NCBI GenBank assembly: GCA_025766275.1
Contig: JAFKAC010000171.1
Span: forward strand, 1-64,000
Reading direction: 5' to 3'
DNA: 64,000 nt
From: Lactarius indigo
Lineage: Eukaryota > Basidiomycota > Agaricomycetes > Russulales > Russulaceae
The position numbers and the translations under genes are program-made. Shown one piece after another: positions 20,724-31,084 of the stretch (position 1 is the first letter of the stretch; each line of letters begins with the position of its first letter). The notes under the pieces are model-generated. The model was not told the origin of the DNA. It worked only from the letters and a program-made list of their open reading frames with translations, and made no database searches.

Positions 20724-23700
20724 GTGCGAGAACTAGAAGACGAGACGTTCGCCAGGGCCACTACCTCGACGGAATTGGCCATACAAGCGAAACAACAACA
20801 AACGGCGGTCGCACTCCCCAGCGAATACGCCATGTTTAGCAAACTTTTCAACGAGCAAGCCTCGCACCGCTTCCCCCCGGCACGGCCGTGGGATCATGCA
20901 ATAGACTTCAAACCATCCGCGCCGGCCGCCATCGACTGCAAAATTTACCCCATGACTCAGAAGGAAGAAAGCGAACTCAAGGAGTTCCTAGAAGAGAAGT
21001 TAAAGCAGGGATACTTACGCCCTTCTATCTCTCCGTACGCGTCCTCTTTCTTCTTTATTAAAAAGAAGGACGGAAAGCTGCGACCGGTACAGGACTATCG
21101 CGTCATCAACTCTCACACCATCCGCAATCAATACCCACTGCCGCTAATACAAGACCTCATCCTCGACCTCAGCAACGCCCACATCTATACGAAACTCGAC
21201 ATCCGGTGGGGCTATAATAACATACGAATTCGCGACGGCGATCAAGAGAAAGCCGCGTTCAAAACCAAATTCGGCCTCTTCGAACCCACGGTCATGTTCT
21301 TCGGTCTCACTAACTCCCCCGCCACCTTCCAAGCCATGATGAACCACATCTATCGCGACACGATAGCAAAACACGAACGGCTGGGCACTACCATACGCGT
21401 ATATATGGACGATATTGGTATTGCCACTCACTTTGACCACGATCTGACGGCCCATGTGGCAGCCGTCCGCGACGTGTTGCTCGTTGCGGAGGAGCATGAC
21501 CTCTACTTCAAGCTCGAGAAGTGCCTGTTCCATCAACCGCGGATGGATTACCTGGGGGTAATCCTTGAAAGGGGGGTGACCCGAATGGACCCTATAAAAG
21601 TCCAAGGCATCAAGGACTGGCCGACGCCGACAAAAGTCAAAGACGTCCGCTCGTTCCTCGGCTTCTGTAACTTTTATAGACTTTTTATCCGCGGTTTCGC
21701 AACTCACGCCAAGCCACTTACTAAACTAACGCGAAAGGACGAAGAATGGCGATGGACTGAAGAAGAAGATAGGGCGTTCAACACCCTAAAACGTCTCGTG
21801 ACGGAGGAGCCAGTGCTAGCACACCCCGTCCTTCAAGACCCATTTGAGTTAGAAGTTGACGCGTCGGGTTACGCGGTGGGAGCCGTATTATTACAAAAGA
21901 AATCTGACGGCAAGCGACATCCCATAGGTTACTACTCGGCGACGCTTTCCGAAGCCGAAAGAAACTACGACATCTATGACCTGGAACTGCTCGCAATAGT
22001 CAAGGCCCTGCGCAACTGGCGACCACTTCTCGCAGGAGCCCCCCACAAGATTAAAATCTATTCGGATCACCTAAACCTACAATACTGGAAGTCACCACAA
22101 AAGATCAGTAGACGAGTCGCCAGGGAAGTACTCGAACTCTCTGAATACGACTTCGAAATCCATCACATTAAAGGGAAAAATAACGGAAGAGCAGATGCCT
22201 TGTCAAGGCGACCGGACTACGACCAAGGGGTCGAAGACAACAGCGAAGTGGTAGTCCTACCCCCCGAAGTCTTCGTACGAACCCTTAACGTCGCACGCAC
22301 CTTTATCGCAAACCCAAACCTGCTGCAACCACGCCACCAGCAAGATGAACAAGTGATCAAACTATGGGTCGATCCTCATCGTCTCAAGAAGATACAAGGG
22401 GAATGGTACAAGGACGGCAGGTTCGTAATCACAGGACCTGCGTCAACTCAACGTGTACTGATACACGACCACCACGACCTGCCGATACATGGTCACCCCG
22501 GGATCGCAAAAACTCAACGCATCTTGGAAAGACATTACTGGTGGCCGCGACTTCGAAAGGATGTATACGAGTACGTGCAAGGATGCGCAGAATGCCAAAG
22601 GAACAAGGTCAACACGAGGCCCATACGGGCCGCGCTGCATCCCATTACGCCAATACTGGAAGCTATGCCGTTCCACACAGTGGCGGTTGACTTCATCACC
22701 AAACTCCCCGTATCCAAGGGGTACGATAGTATACTGACCGTTACGGATCACGACTGCAGCAAGGCCTCCATCTTCATCCCATGCCGAGAAGAAATTACCG
22801 CAGAAGAAACGGCGACTCTGTACGTGGCCCAAGTGTTCAAACGCTTCGGGTTACCGCGCAAAATAATAAGTGACCGCGATCCCCGCTTCACGTCTAAGTT
22901 CACCAGAGAAGTATGCCGTATTCTGGGAATCCAGCAGAACATATCGACTGCATACCATCCGCGTACTGACGGGCAGTCCGAACGGACTAACCAATGGCTG
23001 GAACAATACCTACGCTTCTGGGTCAATGAGCGGCAAGATAACTGGACAACTTACCTACCAATCGCCGAATTCGCGCACAACAACTGGCCACATGAACACA
23101 CCAAGGAATCGCCGTTCCAACTTCTGATGGGGTACAACCCGCAAGCGGATTGGACGGATAAGCCATCCCCTATTCCCCTCGCAACCGCGCGACTGACACA
23201 GCTGAAAGAAGCTAGAAACGACGCCCAGCGCCTTATAAAGAAGGCGCAAGAGTCATGGGTGCGTAACAAAGATACGCCCAAGTTCAGCGTCAACGACCTC
23301 GTGTGGCTCGAGGGCAAACATCTTCGCACCAATCAGCCTACGGCAAAATTGGCGGCGCGACGCCACGGACCTTTTCGGGTGACGCAGGTGATGTCCCCCT
23401 ACAACTATCGATTGGAACTTCCCACGCAGTGGAGCATCCACCCAGTGTTTCACATCGATCTTCTCACCCCGTACAAACAAACTTCCTTTCACGGGGAGAA
23501 CTTCACACGACCGCCGCCAGAACTGATAGACGGAGAAGAAGAATACGAGGTCGAGGCCATTCTAGACACTCGGCATGTCGGCAGAGGAAGACGCCTTCAA
23601 TATCTCATCAAATGGAAGGGATACCCGGACTCGGAGAACCAGTGGGTCAACAAGGAGGACGTCTTTGCGCCCGAGGCCCTCCGTCTGTATCAAGAAACAC

Positions 23701-24926
23701 AAACCCACGGTGAAAAGAATAAAGCAGGAGTTGCGCGGACAGAGGACAGTCATCCCTCTTTCCTGCGTTCCATCATTTCTTACATGCCTACTTCCCCTCT
23801 GCGACATGTCACCCAAGCGACACTCCTCGACTCCCTCGCACAAGACGCCCGTGCCCTCTTGGCTGAGGACGACGACACCGAGGTACCCAACCCTCAGATC
23901 ACTCCATGGACACCTCTTAGACCAGCCGAGGGGCCCATCACCGCTCAAGAGTGGGCCCACGTCATCGAGCGATTCCCCGACCCAACAACCACTCCCGACG
24001 GGGAGATCGCCCATGTCTTCCGAGACGAACACGGGCAGCGCGAGCCGATCGCCGCTATCCCCCCAAGCGACGACCTCATCGGCGTTCGCGGAGTTTTCCC
24101 GAGCAACAACCAGCGTTCAAGCGCTGATGGAGTACGAGTTGGAGGGGTGGAGGAAGGTAGCGGCGGAGTGGCAGAAGGAGCAATTGGACTCAGCCGCGGC
24201 CCGACTGAGGGAGATGCGCGAGCGACGGCAGCGATGGAGGCTGCTGAGGCTGGCCATGACGACGACGATTACTACCCGGCACGCCACGCCTTCCTTCGAA
24301 CGAAAAGCGACCCTACTAATCCCGTCATCACACCCTGGCTCGTCTACACCGACGGGTCCCCCATGTACCGAGGACGTGTGCGCGTACCCGGCGCCGCCGA
24401 TCACCGTCCGTTCACCGCCGCCGACGACCCCGCGCATGTCATTGCGCCTGAAGGGTTCCGGGCGAACCGACGACCCCATCACATTCGATACCCCATCACC
24501 GGGCCCGACGGAGTAGAGCGGGACGCATCCCACGTCCAAATCATCGGAGGGGCTGACCCCCTCATACTTGGAGTCATACCAGGGTCGCCGCACGTATACG
24601 GTAAGCCCTTCTACGCTGAGCCGCACGTATCCGCCGCTCTCCGCCCCACGTACCCCCACGAGGACCTGGTCGTCTTCGAAGCAGACCGCATCACCGATCG
24701 GGCCCTCAACCGCATCAACGACGAGTCGCTCACGGCCGAGGTCACGCGCTTTCGCGCGGCCAGCTACGAGCTAGACCGACTCCGCGCCCGCGTCGCCCAG
24801 CTCCGCGCCATGATCGAGTGCGCGCAAGACGATCGTCGCGACTCCATCTATCGCTTGGAGCGCGCCACGGCCCTCGAGCGCATTGCCGATGAACAACGCG
24901 ATTGGCCGGCGAGGGACTTTCGGTGA
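20724..24926 (+). CDS. pol: Pol: reverse transcriptase, RNase H, integrase, chromodomain and long C-terminal tail
   Basis: This is an open frame of 1,400 residues that continues the protease frame once the solo LTR and one CATTG are discounted. RT has its active site in VYMDDIGIA (about residue 225). RNase H starts at LEVDASGYAVGAVLL. The integrase zinc domain HHCC lies at about 580-625, and the DDE core at VAVDFITKLP, IISDRDPRF and DGQSERTN (about 655-755). A GPF-like segment (RRHGPFRV) precedes the chromodomain at about 935-990 (EEYEVEAILDTR, YLIKWKGYP, NQWVNKEDV). About 410 further residues follow, Pro-rich and then a coiled coil (LDRLRARVAQLRAMIE); such a long tail after the chromodomain is unusual. 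Confidence 0.93.
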   Translation: MRELEDETFARATTSTELAIQAKQQQTAVALPSEYAMFSKLFNEQASHRFPPARPWDHAIDFKPSAPAAIDCKIYPMTQKEESELKEFLEEKLKQGYLRPSISPYASSFFFIKKKDGKLRPVQDYRVINSHTIRNQYPLPLIQDLILDLSNAHIYTKLDIRWGYNNIRIRDGDQEKAAFKTKFGLFEPTVMFFGLTNSPATFQAMMNHIYRDTIAKHERLGTTIRVYMDDIGIATHFDHDLTAHVAAVRDVLLVAEEHDLYFKLEKCLFHQPRMDYLGVILERGVTRMDPIKVQGIKDWPTPTKVKDVRSFLGFCNFYRLFIRGFATHAKPLTKLTRKDEEWRWTEEEDRAFNTLKRLVTEEPVLAHPVLQDPFELEVDASGYAVGAVLLQKKSDGKRHPIGYYSATLSEAERNYDIYDLELLAIVKALRNWRPLLAGAPHKIKIYSDHLNLQYWKSPQKISRRVAREVLELSEYDFEIHHIKGKNNGRADALSRRPDYDQGVEDNSEVVVLPPEVFVRTLNVARTFIANPNLLQPRHQQDEQVIKLWVDPHRLKKIQGEWYKDGRFVITGPASTQRVLIHDHHDLPIHGHPGIAKTQRILERHYWWPRLRKDVYEYVQGCAECQRNKVNTRPIRAALHPITPILEAMPFHTVAVDFITKLPVSKGYDSILTVTDHDCSKASIFIPCREEITAEETATLYVAQVFKRFGLPRKIISDRDPRFTSKFTREVCRILGIQQNISTAYHPRTDGQSERTNQWLEQYLRFWVNERQDNWTTYLPIAEFAHNNWPHEHTKESPFQLLMGYNPQADWTDKPSPIPLATARLTQLKEARNDAQRLIKKAQESWVRNKDTPKFSVNDLVWLEGKHLRTNQPTAKLAARRHGPFRVTQVMSPYNYRLELPTQWSIHPVFHIDLLTPYKQTSFHGENFTRPPPELIDGEEEYEVEAILDTRHVGRGRRLQYLIKWKGYPDSENQWVNKEDVFAPEALRLYQETQTHGEKNKAGVARTEDSHPSFLRSIISYMPTSPLRHVTQATLLDSLAQDARALLAEDDDTEVPNPQITPWTPLRPAEGPITAQEWAHVIERFPDPTTTPDGEIAHVFRDEHGQREPIAAIPPSDDLIGVRGVFPSNNQRSSADGVRVGGVEEGSGGVAEGAIGLSRGPTEGDARATAAMEAAEAGHDDDDYYPARHAFLRTKSDPTNPVITPWLVYTDGSPMYRGRVRVPGAADHRPFTAADDPAHVIAPEGFRANRRPHHIRYPITGPDGVERDASHVQIIGGADPLILGVIPGSPHVYGKPFYAEPHVSAALRPTYPHEDLVVFEADRITDRALNRINDESLTAEVTRFRAASYELDRLRARVAQLRAMIECAQDDRRDSIYRLERATALERIADEQRDWPARDFR

Positions 24927-24942
24927 GTCGGGGTCTCACGCT

Positions 24943-24955
24943 AAGAAGGGGGTGA
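24943..24955 (+). other. polypurine tract
   Basis: The purine-rich run AAGAAGGGGGTGA lies directly before the TGTTACG start of the 3' LTR, the normal position for the plus-strand primer. Confidence 0.7.
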
Positions 24956-25492
24956 TGTTACGTTTCGGACTCTCTGTACTGTGGTACGATGACTTCTGAG
25001 AACCCTTACCGTACCGGTTGCAACTACGGTGGTAAGGTAGATTAGTTGCGGACTTACTTACGGTGATACGGTGGTGCGATAGGCGATAAGGACTCGATAG
25101 CTGACTGATGACCAACGCCACTAGTACTGGTACTAGTAGTATTAGGGTTCGAGTTGTTTCTGCGATACGTCGGACGCTACTATACTGTGACTCATAGCAG
25201 CGCTTGTAAGCCTGCTCGATATGTATTTAACCTGTCTTGTGAAGACCAAGATACGCCATCTTGGTCTTCTTGAATCGCTACTTGTTTCCTCTCTCTCTCT
25301 CCTCGCATCCTTATTTGGGAAAGTGGTCCGCCTTAGTCGTGACCAACATATTCGACTTGCTGGTGTACCTCCGTGTATTCACTGAAGCAAGGACTTGGAC
25401 CTTCGTGTCTTCAAGCCGACAGAAGCTGCCACACTGCTAAGTTGTTACCGCTACTCGCGCTCAAGTCGAGCTAACGTCGTGGCGACGTAACA
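24956..25492 (+). repeat. 3' LTR
   Basis: This is 537 bp, the same length as the 5' LTR, with two visible differences. It is followed by the duplication CCACC. Confidence 0.93.
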
Positions 25493-25990
25493 CCACCCCC
25501 TACTGTGACTAGCAAAGTGAGTCTGCGCCTTGTCCGTCATCATCCCGCTGACACCACCCCACATAGCCCCGCAATCCGAGTTCTTTGGGTTTCGGGATAT
25601 CATTCCCGTCGTCAACACTCAGACGATTTCGGTTCGATCGTCGTCGGTGTTCTCATCACTGTTTGGTTCTCCTTCGTCTGAGACCGGGAATTTCTCTAGA
25701 TCAGCAGCGTCTTATTTTCGCCAGAAAGCTGCTCAAGGAGGGCTGAACACTCTCCAACGACAACCTTTGAAGGATTCCACCCTCCACTTTGGTACGTAGC
25801 CTTGACAATGCCTTGTCCCGTCCCCCCCTCTGATAATGCCCCATATATAGCACTTCTTCGTGATGGTAAGTGGATTTTAGTCAAGACCATGATGTCCAAG
25901 CTTCTTCACGTCCAGCTCCTGTGCAGATCCAGCCACCACCGACATTCGCACCTCAAGTCTTAGCATTCTCAGCCCTCCGATCGCCGTCCA
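25493..25990 (+). other. possible exon(s) of a third transposon gene, disrupted
   Basis: After the Gypsy element a protein-like frame is visible (EFFGFRDIIPVVNTQTISV, then SSLFGSPSSETGNFSRSA and LQRQPLKDSTLHFG), with a plausible intron from 25,792 to about 25,850. A Pro-rich continuation runs to about 25,990 and then merges with the repetitive tract. Whether this joins the left arm before the retrotransposon cannot be decided by eye. Confidence 0.3.
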
Positions 25991-26589
25991 TCGCATCGCC
26001 TCCCTCACCGTTGTCATGGTCTATTGTCGGGGCTTTGTTACAGTTGTCATTGCGTCTGTCTTACTGTCGCCGTGGCCATTGTTCTGGTTTCGTTGTGGTC
26101 ACAGTTGTTATCGCTGCAGTCATCATCTTCGTGGCCACAGCCATGTCTGTCGTCGTCATGGTTGTCATCGCACAGTCGTTGCTTTGGCTTTGTCGTCGTC
26201 TGGGTCTCCACATCATCTTCTGTTCCACTGCTGCTGCTGTCATCTTCGTGCGGGTTGTTGTCGTCGCTTTGCCATTATCATCGTGTTATTGTCGCTTCAT
26301 CCCTGTTAGAGTCTCTACTGCTGCTCTGCCGCTGCCTTTGTGGTCGCTTCGGTCTGTCGTTGCCGGTCATTGTCGCATCATTGTCGCTTTGTCACTGCAT
26401 CACCATGGGTCTCTACCCCGCCCTCTGCTCTCTGGCTGCTGCCCTCTGCCCTCTGCTGCCGTCTTCGTCATTGCAGCTGTCATCGCCCGCTGTCGCACCG
26501 TCTTCGCCGCTGTTGCTGTCATCCCATCTTCACTGCTGTTATTGTCGCGCCCTCTTTGCTACTGTCACACCGTTTTCGTCACTGTCGCT

Positions 26590-27440
26590 GTTGTGCTGCC
26601 TTTGCCTTTGCCGTTACGCCACCTTTGCCATCACCATCGCACTGCCATTGCTATCGCCGTCGCACCACTTTCGCCTTCGCCTTCACCATCGCTATCGTGC
26701 CGCCTTGACTGTCGCTGTCGCATCGCCTTCGCTGTCGCTGTCACATTGCCGTCGCCATCGCGTCACCTTCGCTGTCGTGTCGCCATCACCATCGTGTCAC
26801 CTTCGCTGTCACCGTCGCGTTACCTTCGCTGTCGTGTCGCTGTCACCGTCGCGTCACCTTCGCTGTCGCGTCGCTGTCACCATTGCGTCACCTTCGCTGT
26901 CGCGTCGCGTCGCTGTTGGTGTTGCCGTCGTGTCACCTTCGCTGTCGCGTTGCTGTCACCGTCGCATCACCGTCGCTGTCATGTCGCTGTCACCGCCGCG
27001 TCTCTTTCACTGTCCCATCGCCGTCACCGTTGCGTCGCCTTCGCTGTCGCATCGCGTCACCGTTGCGTCGCCTTCGCTGTCGCGTCGCGTCACCGTCGCT
27101 GTCACGTCGCTGTCACCGCTGCGTCACCTTCGCTGTCACCGCTGCGTCACCTTCGCTGTCGCGTCACGTCACCGTCGCTGTCACGTCGCTGTCACCGCCG
27201 CGTCTCTTTCGCTGTCCCATCGCCGTCACCGTCGCGTCGCCTTCGCTGTCGCGTCGCGTCACCATCGCTGTCACGTCGCTGTCACCGCCGCGTCACCTTC
27301 GCTGTCGCGTCGCGTCACCGTCGCTGTCACGTCGCTGTCACCATCGCGTCACCTTCGCTGTCGCGTCGCGTCGCTGTTGGCGTTGCCGTCGTGTCACCTT
27401 CGCTGTCACGTCGCCTTCACCGTCACCGTCACCATCACAG
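26590..27440 (+). repeat. GC-rich minisatellite, TCGCTGTC/GCGTCACC family
   Basis: This is a tandem, imperfect array built from short blocks such as CGCGTCACCTTCGCTGTC and GCGTCGCGTCACC, organised into higher-order units of roughly 55-110 bp. It grows out of a diverged TCGTC/TGTCGC-rich stretch that starts near 26,030. Because the units lack stop codons in several frames, the array creates long overlapping Ser/Arg/Val-rich open frames that I do not regard as genes. Confidence 0.8.
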
Positions 27441-27571
27441 CCATCATTGCGGCTGCAGTCAATGTTGAAGTGATTCTCAGTTGGTACGCTATTTCTATGA
27501 GTCTTTGTTTCTATTCCTGTGACTGAACATGGTCCTTGTATATACAGGTAGGTCCACTACTACTACACGAA

Positions 27572-30500
27572 TCAAACCATCTCATCATCAATGCCGCACT
27601 CTTCTGGTGATAGCAGGGCAAGTCCTGGATGTTTCCGCAAGACATGGACACGACTACTGTAAGTCCAAATTCCAATAAGGCTAGTTATTGCTGACGTTTC
27701 GAGCACATATAGTATTGGTGACCACTTTCCATACCACCTCCCGAAGAGCTTCTGGCGCTCTATCAAGGGATGATAGACGACAAGGGAGAGGTTTGTCTCA
27801 GCAACTGGAACAGTATAAAAGGCCAAAGCCTCTCCGAATATTGGTTTGGTCTTCTCCTCCTCTAGCTCTGTTTCATCTATAGGCTGATCTGTTGGCTGTT
27901 TCTGTAGCTGGGCTTCAAAGTACCTTGAGGAGCGAGACAGATGTTTTTTGGAGAGCTCAAAGAGCCGGCTTGTGAGGGTAACATGATTGAGAAGAGGGCA
28001 CTTCCCCCACCGCACAATTTGAGGTGTGGAATCTGGCCCAACTCTGAGATAAGATCTAATTGCCTGTAGGTGAGCCTTCAAATCCTCATCTTCCCTTTTC
28101 TGCTTCTGAGTGATGGGGATTTCTGTAAATAGGGAGGTTCGCTGAGCCTTTGCTTCAGATGCTGGGGAGAGTGTTGGATAGGAAAGATGTATGATTCTAA
28201 CAGACTGCTTGTCTGTCCTGTATGAGGCTATGTTTTTGAAGGGAGATTTCTTTGACCTGATCCCATGTCCAATATCTCCTATGGCCCGCTCACATGTAGC
28301 TTGAGAACCAAATCTGATAGAGCCATTGAATGTGATGTGGAAGGGAATAAAAATGAGCTGGAAGATGCACAGTCTGCAGCGGGGAATTTTGGATGGATCA
28401 TCACCAACATAGAGGCTTTCAAATCCTTGAAGAAAAAGGACAATCTTGCTATAAAGCTTGGTTAAGTCTTCCTTTGTTCAAGGGACAGCTGTCATAGCAT
28501 ACTCCACCACATTTGAGAATATGGCAAAGTTCTTGATTACCCCATAGTCAAATCCAAGCTCCCATGCCATAGGGATAATATACCAGTGGAGGAGGGCCAT
28601 CCATTCATATATCTTGTATTGACTTTGCCGCTTTTTGTATATATCCCGAATAGGTCCACAGAAGGATGAGGGTAATGTTGCTATAGCCCTTTCAACTTCT
28701 GCTCCAAGTTGTTTGGCAATATCTTCACCCATATAGACTCTCTCTGATTGAGAGCTAGATGTGACCCATATATCCCAGATATGTGGCATGCAGTTTTCAT
28801 AGAAGAGATGGAAGGGATCAAGTGGGAAAAAGAATGGATGTGAGAAGGCAGGGCTAGCTGCACAAGTAGGAAGACCAGAGACCCCAGTTTCCCGTACAAT
28901 TGCTGTGTACTGTGCAGTATTGCCCTTTGCAGCTTCAAGCCTCTCAATAGTTTTCCAGTAGCCCTCTAAAGTTCGAACTGGCAAGTTCAAGATGTCAAAA
29001 TCAGGGCGATCAAAATTGATCACCTCATTTTGAGGTGGAGAGAGAGGGTAATACTGAGATTTAGCACCTATAATAGTGAGATAAGAAAATACAATAGTAT
29101 AATATTGTATACATACCTCCCCCTAGACTAGAGCGTGCACCTTTCACCATACTAAAACGGCATCCATACACAGCCATATGTCCAGCCATTTTGCTGAGTT
29201 TTGCAGAACCAAGCATATCTCCAAGGACACCACAAAGAAAGACCTTCAAAAGAAAGTATTTTCCTGTAAGGGCATTGAAGGTCCATACACCAACACTAAG
29301 CTTTGCAAGCTCCTCATAAAGAACATATATGAATGACTCCACATTTGCAGGTGAAGAGGGGCCAGGAATGACAAGTGGAATAATGATATTGGTGGCTTTA
29401 GATCGCATGTTGGGGGGAAGGTTTAAAACTGTGACAACAAGGACCCATACATCAGACTGCTTCTTCATGGTGAGCTGAGCGCCATCCCCTGAGATGGTTA
29501 TTGCAGTGTCAGTTGAATCTTGGAATAAATGGGAGTGATTGATATGATTAATGGAGTCAGAAAAATCTGAGTATGTGGAGGGGGGGGAATTAGGCTCCAG
29601 ATTTTTCAGAGGGATCAGAGCCTCTTGTAAATGTTCATGTCGATACTGCATAGCCTTTGCCATCTTCTTATTCAGATAGAATGACTGAATAACAGGTGCA
29701 ATGGGAGTATAAAGCATTTGAGCTCTTGGATGACCTTTCTTGTCATAGCGTAGCTCGCCGCAAGGTCCAAGATTTTTGTTGCGAATATGAATGCATGAAC
29801 GAAGGTCCTTGAACTCTCCAGTAAAAGCCATGCAGCTTTTGGGGCACATGTCAACCAGCTGAGATGACAATCCTGTAAGCTCTATGGCAAGGTTTCGCAC
29901 CATGTATAAGCTTAGGATCTCAATGCCTGTGGCTTCTTGAAGGACTTGTGAATGAAGCCGGTATGCCCTAACAGTGCCATGGGAGTCAACCCATGCTACA
30001 TAGTGCTTCAAAGAGAGTGTCTCAGTTGGGGTGAGTGGACGACCTCTAGGGTCAGAAATGGATGGGTGGTTAGGAAGTGTGTAGCCAGATAAAAGCTTTG
30101 CCCGAAGTTTTTGAACCACTTCTGGCAAGTCAGCAACACTGGCAGTAAAGGCCTCGCCCTCATCAGGGCCAGCACTATCTGGCTCCTTCTCAGGAAAGGA
30201 GTTGTTAGTATTGTTCAAAGAAGGGATTATAGCAGGATGGTGCCTAGATGAGTCGTTCTCAGAATCAGAGTCAGAGTCATGGTCCAAAGAGCTAGAGCCA
30301 GCCTCAGATAGCACATCAGGAGCATCCTGACCTGGCTCCAAACCAGAGATATCAAAGTCCATCTCTGGCCAAGTGAGATCAGGATCAGCAGAGCTAAAAA
30401 AAAGGGTATCTGATGCCATGCAGCAATAAGTACGGGTGGGCTTTCATGCCAAAATGTTATACTTACCAGGCTCCACAGTGTCCTCTTGACAGTGTTCAGG

Positions 30501-30878
30501 CTGCTCGGAAACCTCAGAGTGGACGTTGGCCTGTTGAGCTAGGTGATCTGCACAATTAAGTCTCTGCAGTAAGCACAAGTTAAGGACTAGTATTCGGAAA
30601 CGAAGCCACACACCTTCTTGACCCTCTAGATGAGATCCATCAGCAACTGCTGCTAGATCAGACATCCTGGAGCCTCCATGGATGTGAGAAAGAAACTGGA
30701 TTGTCTGATCAATGCACGATTTCACGTGCAGAGTGAGATTGGTATTGGTAGATGGGAGTGATTCGAGAAATTGTTGATCTCGCTGAAGATGGAGCTCGAT
30801 GGTGCGCTTAGTGAATCTTTTCAGGCCTCCATGACACCTAGAACATGGACAGGTATGTGTTTGAGCTACTTGAGACAT
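27572..30878 (-). CDS. Tnp2-family (Transposase_21) transposase with one in-frame stop
   Basis: Exons are complement(27572..29067, 29117..30409, 30467..30563, 30612..30878), giving a frame of about 1,050 codons. The N-terminus has a small Cys cluster (THTCPCSRCHGG). Family hallmarks follow: a Cys/His region CPKSCMAFTGEFKDL, YDKKGHPRAQMLYTP, VLVVTVLNLPP, IPGPSSPANVESFIYVLYEE, then DMLGSAKLSKMAGH and YGCRFSMVKGARSS. The C-terminal half includes PLDPFHLFYENCMPHIW and FQLIFIPFHITF. A TGA at 28478-28480 breaks an otherwise continuous frame, with about 301 coding residues beyond it, so this copy is probably inactive as a full protein. It is divergent from the next gene over 206 bp. Family call is strong; assignment to the surrounding inverted repeats is inferred. 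Confidence 0.85.
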
Positions 30879-31084
30879 AGTTGCTTCAGAGTATCACAGA
30901 AACGACGACGATACAAAGGGTCTACAGTATGGGGCCAAGGGCAAGCGTACTTGGGTGCGGCGGGTGTGCAAATGGCACGTGTTCTACGAATCGAAACTGG
31001 CACGCCAGCACACCAACTCCTTCTTTCGTGCCAACACGCCGACCTTTTTTCAAATCTCATTTTCACTTACACTTTTCTTCGTCA
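30879..31084. promoter_or_regulatory. bidirectional promoter region of the transposon gene pair
   Basis: 206 bp separate the ATG of the transposase (-) from the ATG of the second transposon gene (+). No other gene lies between, so both promoters must reside here. Confidence 0.5.

Larger units (their letters stand above)
17066..25492 (+). mobile_element. Ty3/Gypsy LTR retrotransposon with chromodomain (chromovirus type)
   Basis: The element is 8,427 bp, bounded by 537-bp LTRs with TG..CA ends and flanked by the 5-bp duplication CCACC (17,061-17,065 and 25,493-25,497). The order is gag, protease, reverse transcriptase, RNase H, integrase, chromodomain, which is the Gypsy order. The two LTRs differ by eye at only two positions, so insertion was recent. 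A solo LTR of the same family sits inside at 20,178-20,719 and breaks the pro-pol frame, so this copy cannot make a full Pol protein. Confidence 0.95.

Noticed and set aside
23575..24516. 313-residue plus-strand frame inside pol
   Set aside because: It is an out-of-frame shadow of the Pol tail; the main frame continues for the full 1,400 codons.
25870..27526. Two overlapping plus-strand open frames of about 500 and 530 residues over the minisatellite
   Set aside because: Both are Ser/Arg/Val/Leu-rich translations of the same tandem array in different frames. The openness comes from the repeat unit, and no start context, intron pattern or domain supports a gene.
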